This document shows, in pieces, positions 1 through 5,860 of a stretch of DNA of 5,860 nucleotides. Source of the DNA: an uncultured Chloroflexota bacterium (GTDB lineage: Bacteria; Chloroflexota; Limnocylindria; Limnocylindrales; Limnocylindraceae); NCBI GenBank assembly GCA_903944295.1, contig CAJARA010000090.1, forward strand, positions 1-5,860, given 5' to 3'. The notes below the pieces were generated by a model. The model made no database searches and was not told where the DNA came from. It was given only the letters and a program-made list of their open reading frames with translations. Within the stretch, counting starts at the first letter, position 1; every line of letters begins with the position of its first letter. Both the position numbers and the translations under genes were made by a program.

Positions 1-347
1 CCTGGTGGCCAGGTGAGCTGCCGTCCGGCGAGCAGGTGGTAGTGCAGATGTTGGATCGCCTGACCACCCTCGTCACCAACATTGCTCACCAGTCGCCACC
101 CGCGATCAGCGTAGCCAGCCGCCGCGGCGAGCTCCGCCGCAACGGCGTGCATGCGCGCAAGGAGCGCCGCATGTTGCGGCGTGTCACGAAGATCAGCGGC
201 CGAACCAATATGTTCACGTGGGACGATCAGCAGATGCAGTGGCGCCTGTGGCGCAATGTCCTCAAATGCAATCACAAGGTCGGAGGCGTGGTGCTGCGTA
301 CTTGGAAGCTCGCCGGCGATGATGCGACAGAAGAGACAATCAGCCAT
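1..347 (-). CDS. HIT-family (HinT-like) nucleotide phosphoramidase, 3' end cut by window edge
   Basis: Histidine-triad hydrolase that cleaves nucleoside phosphoramidates and aminoacyl-adenylates in the cytoplasm. Translation from the ATG at 347-345 is open to the left edge and gives 115 residues. It starts MADCLFCRIIAGELPS, typical of bacterial HIT proteins, with a C4-x2-C7 pair that binds zinc in some members. The N-terminal fold includes FEDIAPQAPLHLLIVPREH (about 28-46). SNVGDEGGQ (about 88-96) leads into the HIT motif H100-L-H102-Y-H104-L-L; H102 matches the catalytic nucleophile. The last readable residues are GRQLTWPP, the usual end of HINT1-like proteins (WPPG), and the edge falls in a GG that would begin glycine, so probably only one or a few codons are missing. 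The start is fixed by an in-frame TGA two codons upstream. The ATG overlaps the prmA stop by 8 bases (ATGGCTGA), which suggests coupling; no clear Shine-Dalgarno is seen. The family call is secure; the physiological substrate is unknown. Confidence 0.93.
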   Translation of the reverse strand, partial: MADCLFCRIIAGELPSTQHHASDLVIAFEDIAPQAPLHLLIVPREHIGSAADLRDTPQHAALLARMHAVAAELAAAAGYADRGWRLVSNVGDEGGQAIQHLHYHLLAGRQLTWPP

Positions 348-1293
348 GCGTCAATTCTAGCGCAACCCACTCGCCCTCTCCCCAACGCTCAACCAAGGTG
401 AGTCCCGCCGCACGCAGCGCAGCGATCGTCTCATCCGCACGTGCAGTGAAGATGCCGCTCGCCAGGAGTCGACCGCCAGGTGCAACCGCGGCGGCGAGGA
501 GTGGCGCGAGTTGGATGTGCAGTGCGGCGACAAGGTTCGCCACAACGAGCGGCGCGGCGTGAGCAAGTGGAAGCGAACCGAGTGTGATCGTTGCGCGCGC
601 GCTGAGACCGTTTCGCTCAAGGTTGCCGCGCGCCGCATCAACGGCGAGCTGGTCAATATCAACGCCGCTCCCGTGTGATGCGCCGAGCTGCAGCGCCGCG
701 GCGAGCAGGATGCCGCTCCCCGTTCCAACGTCAACGATCCCCGCTCCGTCGCGCGGGAGTGCGGCGAGGAGTCCCGCATCCGCCCAGCGGTTGAGGCCGG
801 CGAGTGCGAGGCGCGTGGTTGGGTGAAGCCCAGTGCCGAACGCCTGACCAGGATCAATCACCACCACGGCGTCACCTGGCTCGGCGGCGTGCTCACTCCA
901 TGGCGGCCGAATCACGATCCTGCCGAGTCGAAGGACAGGGAACTCGGCGCGCCAAGTGGTCGCCCACTCCTCTGCAGGGATACTTCGAATTGCTAGTTCG
1001 CCGATGCCGCGGAGGCCGAGGCCGCTCCCAGCGATTGCGGCGAATCGTTCAAGTTCGTCGCGCAGTGCCGCCGCCGCCGCCTGATTCGCGGCGGTATCTG
1101 GAAGCCATGCGCGGATGCGCACAGGGGCGAGCGGATCGTGTGGCGGCGTCAGCGCATCGGCGGGGATCACCGGTGGGACGGCGGGTTCGGCGCTGGTGCC
1201 AGCGGGGGCGAGGCGCGCCAGACGCTCGCTGATCGCCTCTGCTGATTCAGGGTCGCAGGTGATGGAGAGTTCGAGCCAGCCGTCGTCGCTCAG
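340..1293 (-). CDS. prmA: Ribosomal protein L11 methyltransferase, probable CTG start
   Basis: SAM-dependent enzyme that trimethylates lysines and the N-terminus of ribosomal protein L11. From the CTG at 1293-1291 the product is 317 residues, normal for PrmA (about 290-320). Visible in order: the N-terminal strand-helix GWLELSITCDPESAEAIS (about 5-22), EEWATTWRAEFPV (about 108-120), the PrmA hallmark AFGTGLHPTT (151-160), the SAM glycine loop VDVGTGSG (187-194), the acidic loop GVDID (210-214), and ANLVA (252-256) where other methyltransferases carry NPPY. The first in-frame ATG/GTG/TTG is GTG 1170, which would remove the conserved WLELSI segment. An in-frame TAA lies at 1317-1315, and between it and WLELSI the only NTG codon is CTG 1293. 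That CTG overlaps the dnaJ stop (CTGA) and has GAGGAG five bases upstream. Function is near certain; the start is an inference from these signals. Confidence 0.95.
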   Translation of the reverse strand: MSDDGWLELSITCDPESAEAISERLARLAPAGTSAEPAVPPVIPADALTPPHDPLAPVRIRAWLPDTAANQAAAAALRDELERFAAIAGSGLGLRGIGELAIRSIPAEEWATTWRAEFPVLRLGRIVIRPPWSEHAAEPGDAVVVIDPGQAFGTGLHPTTRLALAGLNRWADAGLLAALPRDGAGIVDVGTGSGILLAAALQLGASHGSGVDIDQLAVDAARGNLERNGLSARATITLGSLPLAHAAPLVVANLVAALHIQLAPLLAAAVAPGGRLLASGIFTARADETIAALRAAGLTLVERWGEGEWVALELTHG

Positions 1294-2414
1294 TTGATCT
1301 CCTCGCCGCTCGCCTTAGAGAATCGCTCCAACGCTTCGCGCTGCTCCTTGCTCAACTTTTTTGGCACTTCAACCGCAACAACAATGCGCAGATCGCCGCG
1401 CTGCGATGGTCGTCGCACGTTCGGTGCGCCGCGACCCTTCAGCCGTAGCTCCGCGCCCGGCTGCGTCCCAGCCTTGATCTCCAGCTCCTCTTCACCTTCA
1501 GCGGTTGGAATGAGGACGCGCGCGCCGAGCGCCGCCTGCGAGATGGAGATGGGGATCTCCGTAAGAAGATCAATGCCATCGCGCACCAGTTGCGGATGCT
1601 CTTCAACGGTGACAACTACGTAGAGGCTCCCCGCAGGTCCGCCGCGTCGCCCCGACTCGCCTTGACCTGAGAGTCGAATCTGCGTCCCGTCATCAACGCC
1701 TGGCGGAATGTCCACGCGCAGGCGCTTGCTTCCATTGAGGCGGCCTTCGCCACGACAGCTGCTGCACGGCTTCTCGATGATCTTCCCTTCGCCTGAGCAC
1801 TTGGCGCAGGGTGCAGAGACCGCCATCTGGCCGAGGAGCGTCTGGCGCACGGTGCGCACCTCGCCGCGACCACCGCAGCCATCGCAACTCTTCGTCCCCG
1901 AACCCTTTGCGGCACCGTTGCCACCACACGGCTCACAGGCGACGCGCATGTCTAGGTTGACCTCGCGCGTCCCACCGCGAATTGATTCCGCAAAACTCAC
2001 CTTCATGTCGAAGCGGAGATCGTCGCCTGGTGGCGGACCGGTGCGTCGCGCGCCACGCGCCGCGCCACCGAAGAAGCCTTCAAAGAGATCCTCAACCGAA
2101 CCAAAGTCACCGCCGCCGAATCCACCAGAGAATCCGCCGCCAGGGAAGCCTCCCGCCCCGCCAGGCCCGCCGCGTCCGCCGCCGCCTGGCGCGCCACCAA
2201 CTCCCGACTCACCAAAGCGGTCGTAGCGCGCGCGCTGCTCCGTGTCAGAGAGGACTTGATACGCGTCGTTCAGCTCCTTGAACTTCGCCGCAGCGTCCGG
2301 CGCCCTAGAGACGTCGGGGTGGTGCTTCTGCGCCGCCTTGCGGAAGGCCTTCTTGATGTCGTCCGCGCTTGCAGACTTCGGCACACCGAGAATTGAATAG
2401 AAGTCGCGAGCCAT
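1290..2414 (-). CDS. dnaJ: Class I (type A) J-domain co-chaperone DnaJ
   Basis: Hsp40 partner of DnaK: it binds unfolded protein, hands it over and stimulates ATP hydrolysis by DnaK in the cytoplasm. All class I parts are present in 374 residues, the usual length. The J domain is about 1-70 with HPD at 32-34. A Gly/Phe-rich linker (about 71-125) contains DFGSVEDLFEGFFGG. Four zinc-binding CxxCxGxG repeats begin at C160, C177, C203 and C217 (CEPCGGNG, CDGCGGRG, CAKCSGEG, CSSCRGEG), all eight cysteines intact. C-terminal beta domains CTD I/II follow (RLRVDIPPGVDDGTQIRLSG at 231-250; LKGRGAPN about 325-332) with the dimerisation tail to 374. The ATG at 2414-2412 begins the canonical MARDFYSILGV. 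It lies 7 bases after the permease 2 stop with only a weak TAGG upstream. Its partner dnaK lies about 2.6 kb upstream on the same strand, separated by an ABC exporter, so operon co-regulation is likely but indirect. Confidence 0.98.
   Translation of the reverse strand: MARDFYSILGVPKSASADDIKKAFRKAAQKHHPDVSRAPDAAAKFKELNDAYQVLSDTEQRARYDRFGESGVGGAPGGGGRGGPGGAGGFPGGGFSGGFGGGDFGSVEDLFEGFFGGAARGARRTGPPPGDDLRFDMKVSFAESIRGGTREVNLDMRVACEPCGGNGAAKGSGTKSCDGCGGRGEVRTVRQTLLGQMAVSAPCAKCSGEGKIIEKPCSSCRGEGRLNGSKRLRVDIPPGVDDGTQIRLSGQGESGRRGGPAGSLYVVVTVEEHPQLVRDGIDLLTEIPISISQAALGARVLIPTAEGEEELEIKAGTQPGAELRLKGRGAPNVRRPSQRGDLRIVVAVEVPKKLSKEQREALERFSKASGEEIN
1299..1304 (-). promoter_or_regulatory. Shine-Dalgarno of prmA (decides the CTG start)
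   Basis: GAGGAG lies within the last codons of dnaJ, followed by five bases (ATCAA) and then CTG at 1293-1291. Strength and spacing suit initiation exactly at the dnaJ stop and support the upstream non-ATG start of prmA. Confidence 0.7.
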
Positions 2415-2421
2415 GGCGCGC

Positions 2422-3195
2422 CTACTTCAGGAGCAGCTTGCCGAGTCGGCTCACTGCGTGGCGGTATCCAAGGAGGCCGATCAGGGCGAGGAAGCCGATA
2501 TCAACCAGCATCAGCAGGTTGAGATCGCCGAAGCAGAGCGATCGAATCAGATGCGTCCCGCGCGTCAGTGGAGAGAGCTCCACCACATAACGCAAGGCTC
2601 CCGGATAGATCTCCACTGGATAGAAGGTTGCGGAGAAGAGGAAGAGCGGTGTCAGGATGATGAAGATGAAATCGAAGTCCTTCCACGAGCGCAAATGCGT
2701 GGTCAACGCGAATCCTGCAGCACCAAAGGCGAAGCCGATGAATATCACGGCAAACGGCGTCAGCAGTGCGAGCGGTGAGGCGACGAGGCCGAATGCGAAC
2801 ATCACGATGAGGAAGGCAACGGCGTAAATCACGCCGCGTAGGTTTGACCAGAGCAGCTCCCCTACGGCTAAGTCGCCAACGGAGACTGGCGTGGCGAGAA
2901 TCGCGTCATAGACCCTGGCGTACTTCAACTTGTAGAAGACGTTGAAGGTGGAGTCAAAGATGGCACCGTTCATTGCGGCGCTCGCCAACAGTGCTGGTGC
3001 AACGAAAGCCGCATAGGGAACCTCAACCCCGTTGTATGGGAGCGTCCCAATCACGCCACCAACACCGAAGCCGATTCCGAGAAGGAAGAAGAGTGGCTCA
3101 AAGAAGCCGGTGGCGATCATCAGCCACTGGCGTCGATAGACGAAGACGTTCCGCTCAAAGACGGAGAGGGCGCGTGGCGCAATTGAGGCGATCAC
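2422..3195 (-). CDS. ABC-2 type exporter permease 2, NodJ-like
   Basis: Integral membrane half of an ABC-2 exporter. Starting at GTG 3195-3193 it is 257 residues. Six hydrophobic segments are readable at about 27-50, 60-80, 119-138, 142-165, 174-193 and 227-243. NodJ/ABC-2 features include YRRQW (20-24), GFFEPL (30-35), YAAFVAPALLAS (61-72), YDAILATPV (96-104), and a late loop with FYPVEIYPGALRYVVELSPL (191-210). The frame stays open upstream to about 3369, but that extension overlaps permease 1 and encodes Cys/Arg/Pro-rich sequence unlike the family. GTG 3195 has a strong GGAGG eight bases upstream and overlaps the permease 1 stop as GTGA, so I choose it. It is paralogous to permease 1, and the two probably form a heterodimer served by the upstream ATPase. 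The exported substrate cannot be read from the sequence. Confidence 0.92.
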   Translation of the reverse strand: MIASIAPRALSVFERNVFVYRRQWLMIATGFFEPLFFLLGIGFGVGGVIGTLPYNGVEVPYAAFVAPALLASAAMNGAIFDSTFNVFYKLKYARVYDAILATPVSVGDLAVGELLWSNLRGVIYAVAFLIVMFAFGLVASPLALLTPFAVIFIGFAFGAAGFALTTHLRSWKDFDFIFIILTPLFLFSATFYPVEIYPGALRYVVELSPLTRGTHLIRSLCFGDLNLLMLVDIGFLALIGLLGYRHAVSRLGKLLLK

Positions 3196-4034
3196 TTCAG
3201 CATCCTCCGGCGGAAGAGGATTGAGGCGATCACAGTACCGCCGATTGTCCATGCGGCTAGGACGGCAACGTGTGTCGCTGCGTTCGGGATCTCGGTACCG
3301 AGTGCAAGGCCACGCGACAGCGCAACACCATGGGCGAGGGGGGTGCACCAGGAGATGAACTGTGCCCACTCCGGCAGGTTTTCAATCGGGAAGTAGGTAC
3401 CGGAGAAGAAGGTGAGCGGCGTGATGATGAGGCGGAAGATGAAGGCGAAACCCTGATCCGTCTTCTGCGTGACGGAGAAGGCGGTGATCGGTGCGGCGAA
3501 GGCGAGGCCGGTCAGCGTGGAGACGCCGATCATGGTGAGCGCGCCGAGTGGGCTGGTAGCGATGCCGGTGGCGAGCAGCACGCCAGCGAAGAAGGTGGCG
3601 GCGAAGGCGACCTTCCCGCCGATAAAGGCGATTGCGCCAACGATGATGTCGGTCGGCTTGAGTGGCGTTGCGACCATGGCGTGATAGATGCGCACCCACA
3701 TGATGCGGCCAAGGATCGGCCAGGCCGCCTCACCCGCGCCAAACTGCATCGCCTGACTCGCCATCAGTGCCGGCGCAATGTACGTCACATAGCTCACTCC
3801 GCCGGTGATCTCCGCGGCACGATCCCCCACCAGGACGCCAAGGCCGATGCCGAGTCCGGCGAGCACCACGAGTGGCTCAACGAAGCCAGAGAAGAGCGAG
3901 CCGACCCACTCGCGTCGATAGACGGCGACCATGTAGCCAACAACGTGGCGCCAGCGCGTTGGGTGCGGAAGATAGGCACCAATCGTTGCGAAGAGTCCGC
4001 GTGAGCGTCGCGGCGCGATCTGCGCCGCGCTCAC
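3192..4034 (-). CDS. ABC-2 type exporter permease 1, NodJ-like
   Basis: Membrane subunit of the ABC-2 exporter, 280 residues from GTG 4034-4032. A short basic N-terminus (IAPRRSRG) precedes about six membrane segments near 45-70, 82-102, 131-157, 161-186, 195-215 and 253-273. Family-like stretches are YRREW (39-43), GFVEPLVVLAGLGIGLG (50-66), YVTYIAPALMAS (82-93), HAMVATPLKP (118-127), and FSGTYFPIENLPEWAQ (210-225) followed by WCTPLAHGVALSRGLALG (229-246), which closely recalls NodJ. It ends in a basic RRRMLK. The start overlaps the ATPase stop as GTGA, with GGAG nine bases upstream (4047-4044). Motif-by-motif likeness to permease 2 indicates an old tandem duplication. The direction is inferred to be export because no substrate-binding protein is present; the substrate is unknown. 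Confidence 0.93.
   Translation of the reverse strand: MSAAQIAPRRSRGLFATIGAYLPHPTRWRHVVGYMVAVYRREWVGSLFSGFVEPLVVLAGLGIGLGVLVGDRAAEITGGVSYVTYIAPALMASQAMQFGAGEAAWPILGRIMWVRIYHAMVATPLKPTDIIVGAIAFIGGKVAFAATFFAGVLLATGIATSPLGALTMIGVSTLTGLAFAAPITAFSVTQKTDQGFAFIFRLIITPLTFFSGTYFPIENLPEWAQFISWCTPLAHGVALSRGLALGTEIPNAATHVAVLAAWTIGGTVIASILFRRRMLK
3204..3208 (-). promoter_or_regulatory. Shine-Dalgarno of permease 2 (decides the GTG start)
   Basis: GGAGG within the last codons of permease 1, eight bases before GTG 3195-3193. This favours the overlapping GTGA start over the longer in-frame extension upstream. Confidence 0.75.
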
Positions 4035-4975
4035 TCGTCGAGGCTCCGGCCGGTCAGTCGGAGGAAGACATCCTCAAGGCTGGAGCGACGTACCAGCCAG
4101 CTCTCCGGAGTCAGGCCGTGCTCAAGCGCGCGCGCATGTGCCGCTTCGCCATTCTCACAGCCGATGATCACGCGTTCGGCGAGTCGCTCATAGCGATCAC
4201 CAATGCCATCAAGCGTCTCCTTGCTGATGCGGCTCGTCCCTTCAGGGAAGCGGAGTTCAAGCACTTCGCGTGAGGCGTGCTCTTCAATCAGTTGTCGCGG
4301 TGAACCTTCGGCAACGATCTTCGCCTGATCCATCACCACGAGTCTGTCGCAGAGCTGCTCCGCCTCATCCATATAGTGTGTCGTCAACACAATCGTTGTG
4401 CCGGATCGCTTCAGTCGCTGCAGCGCATCCCAGAGGAGGTGACGCGCCTGTGGATCAAGGCCCGTGGTTGGCTCATCCAGCATCAAGACGCGCGGCGCAT
4501 TGATCAGCGAACGCGCAATGGAGAGACGGCGCTTCATGCCGCCAGAGAGCGGCTCTACCTGATCCTTGGCGCGATCTGACAACTGGAAGAGTTCAAGAAG
4601 CTGATCGGCGCGCTCTGCAATCTCCTTGCGCTCGATGCCGAAGAAGCGTCCGAAGATGAGGAGATTCTCGCGAACGGTGAGCTCTTGGTCGAGCGTCTCC
4701 TGCTGATGGACGACGCCGAGTTGCCCGCGAATGCGCGGACCATCCGTATCTGGATCACTCCCGAGAATCTCAAGGGTTCCGGCGGTACGCGGCGAGACGC
4801 CAGCAATCATCCGCATCGTCGTGGTTTTCCCCGCGCCGTTCGGTCCAAGGAAGCCGAAGAACTCGCCGTCGCGAACGTCGAAGTTGATGGCGTCCACGGC
4901 CGTCCGCGACCCGAAAGTCTTCGTCAGACCTCGGGCGCGGATCAGGGCCGTAGCGTTCGAAGTTGAGAGGTTCAT
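4031..4975 (-). CDS. ABC-2 exporter ATP-binding subunit, NodI/DrrA-type
   Basis: Cytoplasmic ATPase that drives the two permeases encoded just downstream. From ATG 4975-4973 it is 314 residues. All nucleotide-binding motifs are intact: Walker A GPNGAGKTT (44-52), Q-loop around Q91/Q92, signature LSGGM (143-147), Walker B VLMLDEP (163-169) followed by the D-loop TTGLDP, and H-loop H200 in TTHYMDEAE. A C-terminal accessory region of about 90 residues ends SLEDVFLRLTGR (299-310), standard for DrrA/NodI-type exporters of drugs, lipo-oligosaccharides or polysaccharides. The frame is open to about 5101, but that extension lies inside dnaK and encodes Arg/Pro-rich sequence without family likeness, so I reject it. 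The start is 10 bases after the dnaK stop. The nearest strong Shine-Dalgarno (AGGAGG, 4996-4991) sits 15 bases from the ATG, longer than usual. NodI and DrrA are family comparisons, not an assigned substrate. Confidence 0.95.
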   Translation of the reverse strand: MNLSTSNATALIRARGLTKTFGSRTAVDAINFDVRDGEFFGFLGPNGAGKTTTMRMIAGVSPRTAGTLEILGSDPDTDGPRIRGQLGVVHQQETLDQELTVRENLLIFGRFFGIERKEIAERADQLLELFQLSDRAKDQVEPLSGGMKRRLSIARSLINAPRVLMLDEPTTGLDPQARHLLWDALQRLKRSGTTIVLTTHYMDEAEQLCDRLVVMDQAKIVAEGSPRQLIEEHASREVLELRFPEGTSRISKETLDGIGDRYERLAERVIIGCENGEAAHARALEHGLTPESWLVRRSSLEDVFLRLTGRSLDE

Positions 4976-4985
4976 CTGGGAGAGA

Positions 4986-5860
4986 TTAAACCTCCTGCGC
5001 TTCGCCTTCGATTGTCTCCTCGCCGGCGGCCTTCTCAGACGCCCCTTCGGCGCCCTCAGGCGTGCCGGCCTGCTGATTTTGTGCGTAGGCGGCGGTGCCA
5101 ATCTCGGACATCACCTTCGCCAACGCCTCGGCCTTCTCCTTCACTGGATCGAGCGACTCGCCCTTCAGCGCTTCGCGAACCTCACCGATGAGGGCCTCAG
5201 CCTGAGCCTTCTTCTCCGCATCAACCTTGTCGCCAAGGTCGGTGAGGGTCTTCTCCGCCTGGAAGGCGAGTGCCTCGGTCTGATTTCGGAAGTCCACCGC
5301 TTCGCGGCGAACCTTGTCCTCAGACTCATGCTCCTTCGCCTCGCGAACCATGCGGTCCACATCATCCTTCCCGAGCATCGAGCTGCCGGTGATGCGCACC
5401 TGCTGCTCCTTCCCGGTGGCGCGATCCTTCGCCTTCACATCAAGGATACCGTTCGCATCAATGTCGAACGTCACCTCAATCTGTGGCACGCCGCGTGGCG
5501 CGGATGGGATCCCGTCAAGGATGAACTTTCCGAGCGTCTTGTTATCCGTTGCGAACTCGCGTTCGCCCTGCAGCACGTGGATCTCCACCTGCGGCTGGTT
5601 ATCTGAAGCCGTTGAGAAGGTCTGGCTCTTCGACGTTGGGATGGTGGTGTTCCGCTCAATGAGCTTCGTCATCACGCCACCAAGCGTCTCAATGCCGAGC
5701 GAGAGTGGTGTCACGTCAAGCAGCAGCACATCCTTCACGTCGCCCGCAAGAACGCCGCCCTGGATCGCCGCGCCGATCGCGACCACTTCGTCTGGGTTCA
5801 CACCCTTTGATGGCTCCTTGCCACCGAAGAGCGCCTTCACCGCCTCAACCACCGCTGGCA
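4986..5860 (-). CDS. dnaK: Hsp70 chaperone DnaK, C-terminal part (5' end outside window)
   Basis: ATP-driven Hsp70 that binds hydrophobic peptides together with DnaJ and GrpE. The window holds the last 290 codons, matching roughly residue 346 to the end of E. coli DnaK. It begins PAVVEAVKALFGGKEPSKGV (the RMPxV helix), then NPDEVVAIGAAIQGG closes the nucleotide-binding domain. The interdomain linker DVLLLDVTPLSLG (about 43-55) leads into the beta-sandwich (NTTIPTSKSQTFSTASDNQ, then HVLQGER, FDIDANGILDVKAKD) and the alpha-helical lid. The peptide arch has Leu in ETLGG where E. coli has Met404; Ala429 and Val436 equivalents are kept. A Gln/Ala/Gly/Glu-rich tail ends EGEAQEV, the usual acidic terminus. 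A GTG at 5852 is an internal valine, not a start. The promoter, any CIRCE operator, hrcA and grpE would lie beyond the right edge. There is no visible terminator after the stop; the exporter ATPase follows after 10 bases. Confidence 0.98.
   Translation of the reverse strand, partial: PAVVEAVKALFGGKEPSKGVNPDEVVAIGAAIQGGVLAGDVKDVLLLDVTPLSLGIETLGGVMTKLIERNTTIPTSKSQTFSTASDNQPQVEIHVLQGEREFATDNKTLGKFILDGIPSAPRGVPQIEVTFDIDANGILDVKAKDRATGKEQQVRITGSSMLGKDDVDRMVREAKEHESEDKVRREAVDFRNQTEALAFQAEKTLTDLGDKVDAEKKAQAEALIGEVREALKGESLDPVKEKAEALAKVMSEIGTAAYAQNQQAGTPEGAEGASEKAAGEETIEGEAQEV
4991..4996 (-). promoter_or_regulatory. Candidate Shine-Dalgarno of the ABC ATPase gene
   Basis: AGGAGG overlaps the last sense codons of dnaK. 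The spacer to ATG 4975 is 15 bases, about twice the usual, and no alternative in-frame start lies closer, so its use is likely but not ideal. Confidence 0.4.

Noticed and set aside
357..857. Second minus-strand frame inside prmA
   Set aside because: Out of frame with a clear PrmA; Ser/Arg-rich composition typical of a shifted GC-rich frame.
2110..2215. Low-complexity, repeat-like stretch
   Set aside because: It encodes the Gly/Phe-rich linker of DnaJ, so amino-acid bias explains it rather than a DNA repeat element.
1708..2226. Plus-strand proline-rich reading frame opposite dnaJ
   Set aside because: The proline run is the complement of the glycine-rich G/F linker codons of DnaJ. No independent coding evidence.
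2411..2422. GGCGCGCC palindrome next to CCATGG at the dnaJ start, resembling engineered restriction sites
   Set aside because: Both arise from the natural dnaJ start and the permease 2 stop in GC-rich sequence; there is no other sign of a construct.
3196..3369. 58-residue N-terminal extension of permease 2
   Set aside because: It overlaps permease 1 by about 178 bases, is Cys/Arg/Pro-rich, and GTG 3195 has a better ribosome site and a GTGA overlap.
3270..4004. Plus-strand reading frame (244 codons) opposite permease 1
   Set aside because: Its charged, Glu/Gly/Asp-rich product is the mirror of hydrophobic membrane codons and shows no recognisable domain.
4976..4985. Possible terminator or promoter between dnaK and the ATPase gene
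   Set aside because: Only 10 bases; no inverted repeat, T-run or convincing -10/-35 pair can be placed without lying inside dnaK.
4731..5606. Long plus-strand reading frame (291 codons) opposite dnaK and the ATPase gene
   Set aside because: It lies antisense to two strongly conserved genes and spans their junction. The product is Leu/Arg-rich with no family features, as expected from the reverse of GC-rich codons.

Overview
The window is a densely packed bacterial chromosomal segment in which every supported gene lies on the minus strand. Read in transcription order, right to left, it holds: the 3' half of dnaK (runs off the right edge), an ABC-2 exporter made of one ATPase and two paralogous permeases, dnaJ, prmA, and a HIT-family (HinT-like) gene that runs off the left edge within its last codons. 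Only about 17 bases are non-coding: 10 between dnaK and the ATPase and 7 between the second permease and dnaJ. No stretch over 300 bases lacks a gene. I see no RNA gene, mobile element, CRISPR array, terminator hairpin or CIRCE operator inside the window.

The organism is a GC-rich bacterium (roughly 60% G+C by eye). dnaK, dnaJ, prmA and a HIT gene form a familiar neighbourhood in Firmicutes, Chloroflexota, Gemmatimonadota and others. A chaperone operon carrying prmA argues against most Actinobacteria. I lean weakly to Chloroflexota or a similar deep lineage, but the sequence alone does not settle the phylum.

Layout. 4986-5860: dnaK C-terminal part (end of the nucleotide-binding domain, linker, substrate-binding domain, lid, acidic tail). 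4031-4975: NodI/DrrA-type ABC ATPase. 3192-4034: NodJ-like permease 1. 2422-3195: NodJ-like permease 2. 1290-2414: full-length class I DnaJ. 340-1293: ribosomal protein L11 methyltransferase, whose start appears to be a rare CTG overlapping the dnaJ stop. 1-347: HIT protein. Four consecutive junctions overlap (GTGA, GTGA, CTGA, and an 8-base ATG...TGA overlap), so the genes are probably co-transcribed and translationally coupled.

The chaperone genes should act together: DnaJ delivers substrates to DnaK and stimulates its ATPase. PrmA modifies ribosomal protein L11, and the HIT protein hydrolyses nucleoside phosphoramidates; both are commonly linked to chaperone operons without a proven mechanistic tie. 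The exporter wedged between dnaK and dnaJ is the most unusual arrangement, and the CTG start of prmA is the most unusual local feature. The rest looks like ordinary, well-conserved housekeeping sequence.
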